A DNA stretch of 64,000 bases. Origin: Artocarpus heterophyllus (lineage: Eukaryota > Streptophyta > Magnoliopsida > Rosales > Moraceae). Below, in pieces: positions 1-13,476 of the stretch (position 1 is the stretch's first letter; each line of letters opens with the position of its first letter). The stretch spans positions 18,953,652-19,017,651 of the forward strand of contig CM046344.1 of the NCBI GenBank assembly GCA_025403435.1, in the 5' to 3' direction. The notes beneath the pieces were generated by a model that had not been told where the DNA came from, did not search any database, and worked only from the letters and a program-made list of their open reading frames with translations. Both the position numbers and the translations under genes were made by a program.

Positions 1-3000
1 TTGTCCTCACCTCACATATTATGAATCCTGGAAGATAAAAATATTAAGGAATGAGCAAAAACATGCTCAGTAGGGAAAACCATTACTCACCTTTAGGTTT
101 TTATCATTGCCATATTAAAACCTGCATGGTTAGTTCTCAATATTACTTATCAATATTATCATGTTTAATTTTGGTGGATAACTTATGATCATTATTACTA
201 AGTTCCATACATATATATACACGTTAATTCAAGATTCAATTATTTTCATCTGTATCCACCGTGCAATATCATATCACTCAACTCAACGAAACCTAAATGG
301 GCGCGTTTGATCACCCTCTAAACATTCCAAGGGTGTTCCGGTGAGGGGACATTAAGCCCATGGTTCTCATCAAGTCAATTCTTATACAGTGCGTTCTAGG
401 ACTTTGACCCAAGAGATCGTCATCACCTCCTCCCTATTTTACCTTTTAAGGTATTCGTGTCCAAAGACGTAATTGTCATTCTCTTTACGTCTTATCATTC
501 CTCTATAGTTATTCATTATCTATAGAGTTAATTATTCCTTACCATGATTTTCAATTTACAACAACATATGTCAAATCAATATATTCCTTGTTGTATAATA
601 CAGGACGAGTTCATATCATTATCTCATATGTGATACTCATATAATAGTAGTTCAACATACATACATATATATATATATATTGCAATAAAACAACCAATTT
701 TAATTCCATAAAAACCTCACAAAAGATGAGTAATAGATTCTTTACCTTCTAAGCTTATCAACAATCTTTTAATATCGGAATTAATTAACGTTAGCTTCAT
801 ACTCTCTTGATCCTAAGACGTGCATAAGGACAACTAAAACTAAAGCACAACATACAACCACATTCATAAATAAATCATATGTAAACCCATCTCGCTAGTG
901 TGCCGTTAAAGTTTTATGCAAATTTGTTTTTGAATACCAAAGTAAACAATTTTGTCTTAACACAATATAAAATGTATACAAGTAATCTATATGTTTTAAT
1001 CCCTAATCAGATTCATAAATCACTTAGGATAGTGTTGGAAAAGTTGCAAGACATTAAGGAATTAGGAGGTGAGCAAAGTTAGGTTCCTGGTTTAGGTTAG
1101 TAGCTGGTATACCATGGCAAACTGGCTGTATACTTTTACAAAAAGGGTAAGTTCACTATCTACAATCAGCACATGGGTTAACAGGTAGTTTACTTAAGGT
1201 AAACGGGTGGTATACTGCCACTGGCAGGTCTACTAGTTTCTAATCTGAAGATTGAAAAATTCATAAAAAATAAAATACAACTTCGATTTAGGCTCATGAT
1301 AACTCGTGAAAAAGCTTAGGATGTCTAATATTTAAATGTGCAAGCCAATTTACAAAATTCATTTTCATTTAATCCCAAAATTTCAAGAAAGAGCCACTGC
1401 CCATAGAGGTATTACAAAGTTTATAGAATACCAAGTTTCCCTTTACACCAAATCATATTATCCTTGTACAAAATCTCAAAACCATATCAAAATATGTAGT
1501 ATGCATTATATACTCATAATAAACATATTCTCGTGGATTTTTATACCAATATCATCATCAAACCATATCTCAAGCATTTCTTGCAAATAAGGGTGAAAAC
1601 ATGCTTTTATCAAGCTTTCTCATTCAAAGTTTTGGAAATCTTTTTTATACATCAATCAAATCCATGATGAACCTTTGAAATATGTTTCTAACATGCATAT
1701 GGAACTAGTTTAACAATATAATTCTCTGTTTACGATATATATATACACTTAAACTCTATACATATGCACCATAATAGCAACAAAACATATACTCAGGTTC
1801 AAGAACACAAATTTGGACAAACTTTTGAATGTAAAAACTTACAAACGAAAAATTAAATCCATTCACAAGATTCTAACCTCGGATTACAGCAAGATGGAAA
1901 CTTGAAATGACTCCAAAATAAGTTTCTTGGCTCCAAGTTTAGCTGGATTTCTTTTACTTCAATTAGAGATAATGGTGGCTGGTTTTATGGCTGCCTTGGG
2001 ATTATTTTGTTTTAGCAAGAAGATAGAGTGGAAGACGTGAGAAAGAGATGGAGATTTTTGTGCAAGGATTACTTGCGGTTCCCTTTGATCTTCCTTTGCC
2101 TTGCCTCACTGTGGGAGAGTAAAAGACCTTTTAGGGTATTCGTGCCCTAGGACGTAACCGCTACCCTCTTCACGTCTTATCATTCCTCTATATTCATTCA
2201 TTATCTATAGAGTTAATTATTCCTAACCATGTTTTTCAATTTACAACAACATATGTCAAATCAATATATTCCTCGTTGTACAATACATGACGAGTTTATA
2301 TCATTATCTCATATGTGATACTCATATAATAGCAGTTCAACATACATATATAGATATATATCTTGCAATAAAACAACCAATTTTAATTTCATAAAAACCT
2401 CACAAAAGATGAGTAATAGATTCCTTACCTTCCAAGCTTATCAACAATCTTTTAATCTCATAATCAATTAACATTACTCCACACTCCCTTGATCCTAAGG
2501 CGTGCATAAGGATAATTAAAACTAAAGCACAACATACAACCACATTCATAAATAAATCATGTGTAAATCCATTTCACTAGTGTGCCATTAAAGTTTTTAT
2601 GCAAATTTCTTTTTGAATACCAAAGTAAACAATTTATGTCTTAACACAATATAAAATGTATACTAGTAATCTATATGTTTTAATCCCTAATATGATTCAT
2701 AAATCACTCAGGATAGTGTTGGAAAGGTTGCAAGACATTAATGAATTAGAAGGTGAGCAAAGTTGGGTTCTTGGTTCAGGTTGGCAGCTGGTATACCATG
2801 GCAAACTTGTAGTATACTTTTACAAAAAAGGCAAGTTCACTATCTACAATCAGCACATAGTTAACAGGTGATTTACTTAAGGTAAACGGGTGTTATACTG
2901 CCACTAGCAGGTTTACTAGTTTCTAACCTGAAAATTAAAAAATTCATAGAAAATAAAATACAACTCCGATTTAGGCTCATGATAGCTCATTGGAAAGCTT

Positions 3001-4164
3001 AGGATGTATAATTTTTAAATATGCAAGCCAATTTACAAAATTCATTTTCATTTAATCCCAAAATTTCAAGAAAGGGCCACTACCCATAGAGGTATTATAA
3101 AGTTTATGGAATACCAAGTTTCCCTTTACACCAAATCATATTATCCTTGTACAAAATCTCAAAACCATATCAAAATATATAGTATGCATTATATACTCAT
3201 AATAAACATATTCTTGTGGATTTTTATACCAATATCATCATCAAACCATATCTCAAGCATTTCTTGCAAATAAGGGTGAAAACATACTTGTATCAAACTT
3301 TCTCATTCAAAGTTTCAGAAATCTTTTTCATACATCAATCAAATCCGTGATAAACCTTTGAAAAATGTTTCTAACATGCATATGAAACTAGTTTAACAAT
3401 ATAATTCTCTGTTTACAATATATATATACACACTTAAACTCTATACATATGCACCATAATGGCAACGAAACATATACTCAGGTTCAAGAACACAAATTTG
3501 GACAAACCTTTGAATGTAAAAACTTCCAAATGAAAAATTAAATCCATTCACAAGATTCTAACCTCGGATTATAGTAAGATGGAAACTTGAAATGACTTCA
3601 AAACAAGTTTCTTGGCTCCGAGTTTAGCTGGATTTCTTTTACTTCAATTAGAGGTAATGGTGGCTGGTTTTATGGCTGCCTTGGGATTATTTTGTTTTAG
3701 CAAGAAGATAGAGTGGAAGACGTGAGAAAGAGATGGAGACTTTTGTGCAAGGCTTACTTGAGGTTCCCTTTGATCTTCCTTTGCCTTGTCTCACTGTGGG
3801 AGAGTAAAAGAAGAAAAGAAGAAGAAGAAAAGAAAGAAGTGCAGGGGAAAGAAGAGAGACGTGAGGAAAAGGGAGATTGATTGAGTGAAATAATTGAGGG
3901 AATATAGCAGGTGAGAATGAGTGTTATTTGTCTCCTTGGGAGACTTTAGCCCACATAATGCCAAAATCGCATTTTCAAAATTTATTAGAAGTTCTAAGGC
4001 TTTTCAGTAAACATATTAAATAAGTATAGGAAAATTTTAGAAAATTTAAAAATAGATAGAAATAAATATTATGAATTAGATTTTAAATGAAACAAATTTT
4101 AATTAGCACACTAATAATTAATTTAATTACCATAATACCTGTTAAAAAAATAACAGGTGTCACA
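1..4164 (-). mobile_element. Ty3/gypsy-type LTR (partial), internally duplicated
   Basis: Read on the minus strand, the segment starts at 4164 with TGTGACACC, the usual start of Tekay/Del-like gypsy LTRs. Near the left window edge it has an R/U5-like passage (TACTGAGCATGTTTTTGCTC, followed by TTTATCTTCCAG). No gag, pol or integrase coding sequence is visible, so this is an LTR or LTR remnant, not an autonomous element. Its other end lies outside the window. Two consecutive copies of one 1,685-bp block make up most of it (separate entry). Short open frames inside it (such as 1336-1590) resemble nothing known. The LTR identity is inferred from ends and composition only. Confidence 0.5.
441..3810. 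repeat. Direct tandem duplication, unit about 1,685 bp
   Basis: Bases 441-2125 and 2126-3810 are two head-to-tail copies. Both begin with ACCTTTTARGGTATTCGTG and end with CACTGTGGGAGAGTAAAAG. They align along their whole length with scattered single-base differences and few indels; by eye identity is well above 90 percent. The unit includes a passage on Tekay-like LTR sequence. After the second copy a GA-rich tract (3805-3850) follows. This looks like unequal recombination or replication slippage inside an LTR, not two independent insertions, because no second LTR start lies between the copies. Confidence 0.85.
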
Positions 4165-4299
4165 GATTTGAACCTACAACCAGTTAGTATATAGTGTACT
4201 TTTTAGACTAGTCCTATTATTTTGTTAGTAACAAAGCTATAACCTATGGGTTACATAGGATTGCTCTAATATGTATATGTGTATATATATAGATAGTTA

Positions 4300-5061
4300 A
4301 TTCTAAATAAACATGTAGAATTATTTAGATAATATTTTATTTACTATGAGATTATCTGTATATGACTGTTTTAATTGAATAACTTCTTTATTGTGTTATT
4401 CGAATTAAAACTGAGGTTCTATCTAAGATTTTTGAGTGAAAATAAGATATTCTAAGGATTTTAGATTATCGCACAATCGGCAGGCCAGTGGAAAACTTTG
4501 ATAGGTCGATGGAGTAAGTTCTGCAAGCCGATCTCCTAGATCAGTTTGCCAAACATGCGATAATCAGTATACATGTTTTTTACGTGTTTTTTTATTAAAA
4601 GTTGATCTAGACTTTAATTTTGAGGCCTAATCTGATAAGGTTTAACCCCAAATTCGACCATTATAAATAGAAGGCGAGTTTTCTTAGTTATTCAAATCAT
4701 TTGCAAAGCATAAAGTGAGTACTCTAGTGAGATAAACTTTAAAACTCCTTGAGAGCTATTGTTCAACATCAAGAATCTTAGCTTTAGGTTTTCTCAAGTG
4801 GTTGGTAGGAGAGTCATCGGAGAAAAAGCTATACGATGTGTGACCTCCTATACTCTGATCATGGATAGAGAATAGTAAAGAAGACTTGTTGGTTGAGGCT
4901 CTTCTAAGACGTTTTTCTCTTCATAGATTGCTGCTGTTTTTCGATTCACAAAAGTGGTTAGTATCTGTCATAAGTTTATGTATTTAGTATGTTAAACTTG
5001 TGTTTTAAAAAATATTCTGATTTAAAATTTTTAAAATTCTGCTACGCACTATTTTCCAACA
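4300..5061 (+). mobile_element. Truncated copia-type LTR (3' part)
   Basis: This stretch matches the 3' half of the intact solo LTR at 49667-51701. Shared blocks include the ATTCGAATTAAAACTGAG region, the CTCCTTGAGAGCTATTGTTCA block, GTTGGTTGAGGCTCTTCT, and the terminal TTTTCCAACA at 5052-5061. The 5' half of the LTR is missing or unrecognisable. It is more diverged than the solo LTR, so it is probably an older insertion. No coding sequence is present. Confidence 0.65.
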
Positions 5062-7494
5062 ATTATCGCCTTTAAGATTCATATCTTCTGCATAATCTGT
5101 CCATCATATGCCCGATCTTAAATGTTAAACTAACAGTATAGAATTTTATTTGCTTATCATACATTCAACATAAATGAACATAAAAAAGGACATATTTGAT
5201 ATATGAAATAAATAATAAACTATTTATTGAATAAATATCTCTAAAAACTGTTACATAATTTGATCCTTAGGGCAGCTAGTCTAACAACACTCTTCTCTTG
5301 AAAAAATTTCTTGGCTCTGCCCTTGAAGATAAACATATATGAAAGAAATAGGAGTAAAGCAAAGAAAAAAAAGTATTTCACAAAGTACATCGTAAAAAAA
5401 TTAAGCTGTCAAAAAATATTGGTAGATTATGATTTTAGGAAAAGAAATAAGGAAGAAAAAGGAAAAAAGTTAAAAAAGTAGAAAAATAAAAAAGGAAACA
5501 ACAAAGTAAGCCAAAAAGAAGAGTATTAAAAAAGCAAAAGGACAAAATAGATTAGCCAAATTGTTGCTTAGTGTTTTAGGGAACTCTCATTCGTATGTAT
5601 GAGTAGCACTTGTGATAATTTCATGTTTGTTATATATGTTTTAGTTATCTAATTTGTTCAAGAAGTTTAATTTTGATATTTTAGATATTTTAAAAATAAT
5701 TTCGCTACTTTCATAAAAATGTAAGGAGCTGTAATTTGTAGTGTGAATAAAAAAAATGCTGTTATGAAGGTTGCATTTAATCGAATAATATTTAAGATGA
5801 TTGTAAAAAATATATAAGATTTTAGATTGAAAAATGCATAAAAAAAGTTAGTAAGAATTAAAGTTAAAGTAAATAAAAAAAATCACTAAAGGAGAAAATA
5901 TCTTCCCAAATTTTTTAATATTATTTTATGAACTTCTAGTTATTATATAGTACATATAGAATATATAGATATAGATTCACAAAAAAAAAGAGTAAAAGAT
6001 ATATATGTATATATGATATTTCTTTATTACGCGTCCCATGCTGTCATTTCCATTCCATGCATCAACTATGTCTCATTTTTTTAGGCAACAAGAAACATGA
6101 CAACTTTGGATGCTTTAAAGGTAAATGAACACTTCTTTTCATTTCAGAGAATGTTTTAAAAGAAAACAATATTTTATAATAGTTGGCGAAAAGTGCTTTT
6201 TTTTTATTATTCTTTAGGGTAGATATAGTTAGACTAATTAATTAGGGGCAAAAGTAACCCGGTTCTTGGCCTTTTTTATTTATTGATTATTGAAATAGCA
6301 TATGATATGCAAAAACTTCAAAAGCATAAAGCCGTTGTTTATGTTATACCTTAAATTCTTTGCTTTTTGGTGTTGGCACAACTGTATATTAATGATATTT
6401 GCCACACTGCAACTCAACAAGTACAACAAATGGTTGTTCGGATTTCTTTATTATTGTTGGTGTTGTTATTTTGCCTCTTAACTCTAATCATCATCATTAT
6501 TACCATGGCTAAAGCCTAAAGCACAAAGGAATAAAAGAGGCTTACCTCGGATTCTTATCTTTTCCATCTCTTTTGTAATTTTTCTTCTTTAGAACGTTGA
6601 AAGTGATGCAGGAGTTTGACAGAAACGAAACCCCTAGTGATCTTGTGAAAAACCTCTCAACAATTAAAAAAGAAAAAGAAAAAAACAACAAACAAAGCAA
6701 AAAAAAAATAAAATTGTAAGGATTAAGACATGAGCAAATCCGGCTAACATCAAAAACAGTTAGAACTTAGAATTATGCAATAAGGAGAAACCAACAGAAA
6801 ACACTCTTTGATTTGCCGTGATTGTCAAGTATCAATGGTTGGGGGCTGAAGGCTACTAGGCAACCATATTGTTGGAATTAATCATTTTCGAACCCTTTTT
6901 TTCTTCCCTTTTTTTTTCCTATAATAGTAATGCTACTTTCCTTTTGGTATGATAAAATTCTTCTAGTTTGATAATTACCCCATTAACATAACAAGATTAT
7001 AGTGCATATATTTGTTTAAATCCCTTTTAGACTGTCTAGAACTCATAAGAGTGTTATAAACCTATTTGGAAAAACAAAAAAACAAAAAAAAAAAGAAGGC
7101 TAGTTCCAACACTCATTCGGTTTATGCTTGGTAAATATGAACAATCAAAAAAGATATAACAAGATTATTGTACATATATTTGTTTAAGTCCCTTTCAGAC
7201 TATGACTAATGCCATAAAACCACAATATAATACAAGTTGAACCGAAGTTTGGTTGAGTGTGACTTTGAAAGTTGTCCAAATCCAAAGGGGCATTTTGGAC
7301 TTTGAATCAGACCGTTGGACATAATTTTGAGCTATTATATTATAACCTAGCTTCAGTATCACTCTAAATCAAGCTTGACTAGCAAATCTAGGCTGGTGAT
7401 ATAATTCTGTGTTCCTGAAGACATTAGGATGTTTGGCAATGTAATTTAATTCTTTTTTTTTTTTTTGGGCTAAACATGTAATCTAACTCAAATC
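5062..7494. other. AT-rich intergenic region, no gene seen
   Basis: Low-complexity A/T-rich sequence with several poly-A and poly-T runs and no open frame of note. The last part is the distal promoter of the laccase that starts at 7653. I see no transposon ends or RNA gene here. Confidence 0.5.
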
Positions 7495-7546
7495 ACCTAA
7501 TCAACCAAACCAGCCTCTACTAGCCATCTTTTCTCAGTATATAAAA
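7495..7546 (+). promoter_or_regulatory. Laccase promoter: two MYB46-type sites and TATA box
   Basis: ACCTAAT (7495-7501) and ACCAAAC (7504-7510) both fit the secondary-wall MYB-responsive element ACC[A/T]A[A/C][T/C] bound by MYB46/MYB83. A TATA box TATATAAAA lies at 7538-7546, about 110 bases before the start codon. Two adjacent sites close to a TATA box in front of a lignin-type laccase agree with known wall-gene regulation. The motif is short and degenerate, so function is inferred. Confidence 0.5.
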
Positions 7547-7652
7547 CCCTCATATTCTTTGGATATTTCTCTTCATCCAAAGAACTTATTCTAAAGTGAG
7601 ATAATATATCAGTAGCCAAAAAAGAAAAAAAGAAAAGAAAAGAAGAGAATTG

Positions 7653-10600
7653 ATGGCATATATGGGTTCTATATTTGTTTCATCATCACCAGCCTTTTTG
7701 AAGGCTATCATCTTTACATTATATGCTATCTTGTGGGTATTACCTGAGTTGGTGTTAGCAAATCATGCAGGAATCACCAGGCACTACAAGTTTGATGTGA
7801 GTACTACAAATATATTGCTTTTGCTTTACAAACTTTTATCATGCTTGTTAAGTTCTGTACTTGTAGGCCCTCAAATAGAGGCTTTACATGTGTTACCCAT
7901 AAATGCAAATGATTAAAGGGGGAAGTACATGAAAATTTCTACATTAGGACTTGAAAAAATAAATAATCAATATGTCATTATTTTTTAGTAATCAAATCTA
8001 TATTAGAAATTGTTTGTTTTGCATATATATATTAAATTTTAACATGATTTTGACAAGATCAAACGGTCAAAAACGTGCACTACTGGTATAAGGTCCTACA
8101 GTAAAAGGACCCTATAAACATTCTGAAACATTGTTTTTTTAAAAAAATTTTACGATAAGAATTATACTTCTTTCCTATCGGTAAGACTGTTATTTCAACC
8201 ATTGGATTATTTTTTTAATGGTATGATCTATGACTAAAGTCAATGTTGTATCGAGTGCTACAAATTTTTAACATGAATACTCACATAACAAACGAATAAA
8301 AAATTGACCTAACAACTAAAACAATAATACTTATTAGTAGGGGAAAAACTATAGAAGTTCTCCCTTTCTCTAAGTTGATTTTTATAAAAAATTGCTTTTG
8401 CAGATCAAGCTACAAAAAGTGACAAGATTGTGCCAAACGAAGAGCATTGTGACTGTGAATGGACAGTTTCCAGGGCCTCGAATAATAGCAAGAGAAGGAG
8501 ACAAGCTCCTAATCAAGGTTGCCAACCATGTACCCAACAATATCACCATTCATTGGTAAGAAACTAATACCATTTTCTTGTGTTCAATTAGTATCTTATT
8601 TTTGCACATTGTTTAAGCCTTGCATTTGCATATAAAACAGGCATGGAATCCGGCAGCTAAGAAGCGGATGGGCAGATGGACCTGCTTATGTCACACAATG
8701 CCCGATTCAGACTGGACAAAGTTATCTCTATAACTTTACTGTTAAAGGCCAACGAGGCACCTTATTTTGGCACGCTCACATCTCATGGCTTCGAGCAACT
8801 GTCTACGGTCCTATTGTCATCCTCCCTAAAAAACATGTCCCTTACCCATTTCCCCAGCCCTTCAAGGAAGTTCCCATTGTTTTTGGTAATGCAAATTTCA
8901 ACAAAAATGGCACATTTTTTAATGTATCATGTGAACTAGAAATGGATACAACTTCTCAAAACGAGATTTAGTTGATGGCATTTATTTTTAAATTGTAGGA
9001 GAATGGTGGAAGGCAGACACAGAAAAAGTAATCAACCAAGCTTTACAAACAGGATTGGCTCCAAATGTCTCAGATGCCTACACCATGAATGGCCTCCCAG
9101 GACCTCTATATAATTGCTCAGCCAAAGGTAACGTACTTTATATTAGCCAAGCCATTTCCCACCATTTACAAGTTCACCCCCACAAAGAATGCACATTTTG
9201 ACTTTTGGACCAAGCTCACTTCAACATTTCACATGCATTATGCATCCATGCTCACTTATTACTTCCAATCAATTGGGCAAAACTTCATAGTAATAGTTTG
9301 CTGCACATAATTTGAACCCATGGTTCAAATGAATAACGCTGTAACAATTCAAATTTTTAATATTTTGCATACAGATACATTCAAACTTAAGGTGAAGCCA
9401 GGAAAACACTATCTCCTACGTTTAGTCAATGCTGCACTCAATATTGAGCTGTTCTTCAGCATAGCCAATCACACGCTGACAGTTGTCGAAGCCGACGCAG
9501 TCTATGTGAAGCCTTTCAAAACCCAAACTGTACTCATTACTCCAGGACAAACCACCAACGTCCTTCTAAGAACCAAGCCCAAGGCCCCCAACGCCACTTT
9601 CGTCATGGCGGCTAGGCCCTACATCTCCGGGCCAGTCGCTTTCGACAACTCGACGACCATGGGCCTGCTTGAGTATGAGAAGGCCTCAAGCCCAAAAGAA
9701 AACAAGAGGAAAAACAAGAGTAATAAACTCCCTCTTGTGAGACCGGTCCTTCCCCGGCTCAACGACACATCGTTTTCATTCAAGTACAACCAAAAAGTCC
9801 GTAGCCTAGCTACTACAAAGTTCCCAGCAAAAGTCCCAAAAACAATAAACAGAAAATTCTTCTTCACTGTTGGGCTGGGCTTGGGCTCATGCTCAAAGAG
9901 ACAAGCATGCCAAGGCCCAAACAACACAAGGGTGTTAGCCGCCATTAACAACGTTAGCTTTGTCTTGCCCAACACGGCCCTTTTACAGGCCCATTTCTTT
10001 AACAAGACTAAAGGGGTGTATACAACAGATTTTCCCGCCAACCCAACGTTCAAATTTAATTACACTGGAAATCCCCCAAGCAATATATTGGTAAACATAG
10101 GGACTAAGGTGGTGGTACTTCCCTATAAGACTAGTGTAGAGTTAGTTTTGCAAGACACAAGCATTATTGGGGCAGAGAGTCACCCACTTCACTTGCATGG
10201 TTTCAATTTCTTTGTGGTTGGAATGGGTTCTGGGAACTTTGATCCCAAAAAGGATCCTTCTAATTTCAATCTTGTTGATCCTGCCGAGAGGAACACCGTT
10301 GGAGTGCCGTCGGGCGGGTGGGTTGCGATACGATTCCTCGCCGACAATCCAGGTTAGCATCTCTTTGTTGCTTGCAATTATTTGAAACTTATGACGGACT
10401 AGACGCAGAGGCAAGAAAATTTATCATGAGAACAGCAAACACACACTCATTTAGTTTCTCTCTCTAAATTGACCACATTTATAATCGAGTTTAATGTTTC
10501 GGTTCAAACTATGTGACCCTTTTTTATTTGTCTTTTTTGTGTTTCAAACGATGTGTGCAATTGAAAGCCAAACATATGCCCCAATTGAAATTTTAAAAAA

Positions 10601-11024
10601 TATATATAAATAAAGTTTGGCATCTATTAATTTTAGGAGGGGAAACTCATCCCTCTTTGGCTTAAATTGGCTCCACTCCTAGATGTGAGACCATGTCACA
10701 AAATAAATGAGTTCGTACTTGTTAACATTTTGCTAATATGCAAACTTAAACGGTATTTTAACATTGTTGACATGAGAATAATGGTTTAAATATGATAAGA
10801 AAATGTGTGTATATATTTTGTGGATAGTGAATTATAATTAAGAGGTCTAATATGTTTCATGTTTCTTTGTATTGGAACTTGGTTGTGCAATAGGGGTGTG
10901 GTTCATGCACTGCCACTTGGAAGTGCATACTAGTTGGGGCTTGAAGATGGCATGGGTTGTCTTGGACGGTAAGCAGCCCCATCAAAGGCTGCCACCTCCA
11001 CCGTCCGATCTGCCCAAATGTTAG
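7653..11024 (+). CDS. LAC: Laccase, LAC2/LAC17-like clade, six exons
   Basis: Secreted multicopper oxidase (benzenediol:oxygen oxidoreductase) that oxidises monolignols and other phenols in the apoplast while reducing oxygen to water. Exons: 7653-7796, 8404-8555, 8641-8885, 8999-9127, 9375-10352, 10894-11024, all with GT-AG introns; 592 residues, normal for plant laccases. A hydrophobic signal peptide covers about residues 1-36. Copper ligands are intact: HWHG (98-101), HAH (143-145), HPLHLH (493-498) and HCHLEVH (555-561), with Cys556 and axial Leu566 for the type 1 copper. The protein ends DLPKC, as plant laccases do. The N-terminal [18 protein letters not shown] stretch and exon pattern place it with Arabidopsis LAC2/LAC17. 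A lysine-rich linker ([12 protein letters not shown]) lies between domains 2 and 3. The first ATG after the TATA box is the chosen start. Exon lengths 2, 3, 4 and 6 are identical to those of the minus-strand laccase at 28629-31852. Confidence 0.96.
9424..9444 (+). promoter_or_regulatory. Weak miR397-like target position in laccase exon 5
   Basis: The codons for VNAALNI fall where miR397 pairs with laccase mRNAs. The core GCTGCACTCAAT is kept, but the two bases that pair with miRNA positions 1 and 2 do not match, and there are further mismatches and a wobble at the other end. Cleavage is therefore doubtful. Compare the better site in the second laccase (29768-29788). Confidence 0.35.
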
Positions 11025-12229
11025 CTTCAAAATTTTCTACTTCTTTTCTTTCTTTAAAAAATGTGGGAATTTATCTTCTTCTCTTGTAACGGCGGTTCAT
11101 GCAAATTGCAAAAGGGATTAAAGTCTCTTAGGGAGGGGGAAATTTTGACAAGCTTTGAGTAGGTTACCTTTCAATTGTTTATTGTTCTTCGAGTTGATAT
11201 TCAAATTTTTGTTTTAGATGTAATATCTTCATATTCTTTGTCTTTGAAATGAAAAGAAAGGTATATCTTGGTATATTGGTGGGTTCTAGTTAAGTTAATC
11301 TATTTGTTTTTCGATAATTGTTGATTCCTCTATGACTAATCAAAAAATTATAAAAGGCGTACTATTTATCAAATTATATCTGCTACCAGATGGTAGCATA
11401 GTGACAAAGAGGTCTTATTTGGAGGCTTCATCAAGTACTATGTTATATGCTTGAGTTTTTCATCGTACACAAGAGTCTTTCTTATGACATAAACTATGTG
11501 TTGATGGACTATATTGAATCTTGGCTTGTTATCTGATGAAGACTTAGAACCAAAATCCTTATTATTTTATCTACAGGTACTAGTAGATTTCGAAAATGAC
11601 ACTAATTCAGGGAGGACATAAAGGCATCATTGATCCTTTTTTTGCTGTGGAAAAAAAAATAAAATTATTTCTAATATGGCGGCTGTTCCCGGATCTGTCA
11701 ATAATTATGCATGCCCTGCCTAATAAAAAGCGATTAATGGCAAGTGGTGCGTGAATTGTGCTTGTATGGTATCAATTCAACAAATGATGTGGATCAATTG
11801 ATAGAATTAATACTAGTCGATGAATTTGACATTTTATGAATGATTACAATTTTTGCATAATACAAGTGTGCAAATGAGAAAATAAGGCGCGAAAAATATA
11901 ATTATATGCCTAAATAATAGTATAACATGATATGTTATGGAGGAATGATTTCCCATATGCTAGAATTAATCATGTATGATGGGAATACATTAAGCGAAAT
12001 AAATGATCGGATAATAAGATTGCAAATAACCTAATAAATTCGTATAAAGAAGAAATTAAATAAGACCAATAATTAAAACCATCAGAATGAATAAATATTT
12101 GAATACTAGACTGAAATGACCAAATAATGAGAAATGATTAACAATTTATTAATAATAATTATCGTAAGAAGAAATAACAATGAAAGGGAAACAAACACAT
12201 AAACCATAGTATGGATGTATTTGAAGTAG
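11025..12229. other. Intergenic region downstream of laccase
   Basis: The first 250 bases are probably 3' UTR and terminator of the laccase. The remainder is AT-rich and shows no coding frame, RNA gene or clear transposon end. Confidence 0.4.
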
Positions 12230-13476
12230 CATAGGGCCCTTTTGGAATAACTTGTGCTTCTACTTTTAAGCAGTAGAAGAAAAAAAACATAAATTAGGAT
12301 TTTTAATTAGTATTTGGATAATGCATGAAAAGATACTTTTTGATTTTAGAAGAGCTTTTGAACTTGTTTGGTTAAATAAGTCAAAAGCGCTTGTTGATAT
12401 AAAAAACTAGTGTAATATAGATATGCAATAATGGGCCGGGGCCTATGGGCTAGCTCAGGCCCATCTTGATACAATGACGGGCTAGGCTGGTATGGCCCGT
12501 CACTGTTCAAGGCACGGCCCAGCTCATAAATATTGATGGGCTAGGTTGGGCCAACATTTATAGGCCCATGGCCAGCCTGGCATAGCCCATGAAAAATCAT
12601 GGGCCAAGTTGGGCTTGGATCAGGCCAACACTTCTAGGCCCATAATGGGCAAGCCCATCTTGACTCGTGTAAGGCCCGTATAGGCCCACAATAGACTAGC
12701 CCATCGAAGCCCCATTATGGCCCAATTACATTTAAATAAATATATATTTATATATATTCTTCTATATTCATTCACGGGTGAAAACATTACTGAATATGGC
12801 CTTCTCCAACAGAAGGCCTCACACATCACATCAGGGCAAGCTTTTTTTTATTTTTTTAGTAATTTTGTAAACATCCTATGTATAATGTCTTGATTGTACT
12901 CTTTTTTTCTTACCAAGATTTTGTCCAATTAAGTTTTCCTTGGAAAGGTTTTTAACAAGGAAATCGTAAATAAAATATCCCCTTTTCATATTTCTATTGA
13001 TTATTTTAATTTTTACATTTGTTAACTTGTTTAAAAATTTAAAAATAAAAATAAAAATAATTGAAATTTGCATGTTTAGATGGGTTGGCTTATCTAAACC
13101 CATGATGGGTCCAGATGGGCCTACCCATCTTAACTTGTAGATAGGCTCGAATGGGCCAGCCCATTCAAGGCCTATAGCACGGCCCAATCTGACTAACGTA
13201 AAATTGGCCTGTGATGTGGGTTAAGCCAAAGTAATTCTTATTTCAGCCAGCCTGGCCCAACCCATGGCCTGCATGGGCCTAATGATGTTATTCTAAAATA
13301 TAAAGTTAAAAGTATAAGTAAAAAAACTTTTCATAAGTGTTTTTTTTCATAAGCATATTTAGCTTGACTTCTTTAATAAATGCTTATAAAAGTTATAAGC
13401 ACTTTTTTATTGGTCATTCAAACAAACTCATAAGCAGATTTTAGATAGAACAAGTCATAAGCAAACGGGCTCTATG
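12230..13476. mobile_element. MITE-like inverted-repeat element with GGCCCA-rich insert
   Basis: The outer ends form an imperfect inverted repeat: CATAGGGCCCTTTTGG at 12230 faces CATAGAGCCCGTTTGC read backwards from 13476, and similarity continues inward through GCTT-rich stretches. Between them, about 12432-13281, the sequence is packed with GGCCCA/TGGGCC words in both orientations, unlike its surroundings, and may be a second element inserted into the first. I could not identify a target-site duplication for either layer. No transposase is present. The open frames here (12620-12829, 12876-13187 on the minus strand) are translations of the repeat and not genes. Confidence 0.5.

Noticed and set aside
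9619..10053. 144-codon open frame on the minus strand
   Set aside because: It is the antisense shadow of laccase exon 5.
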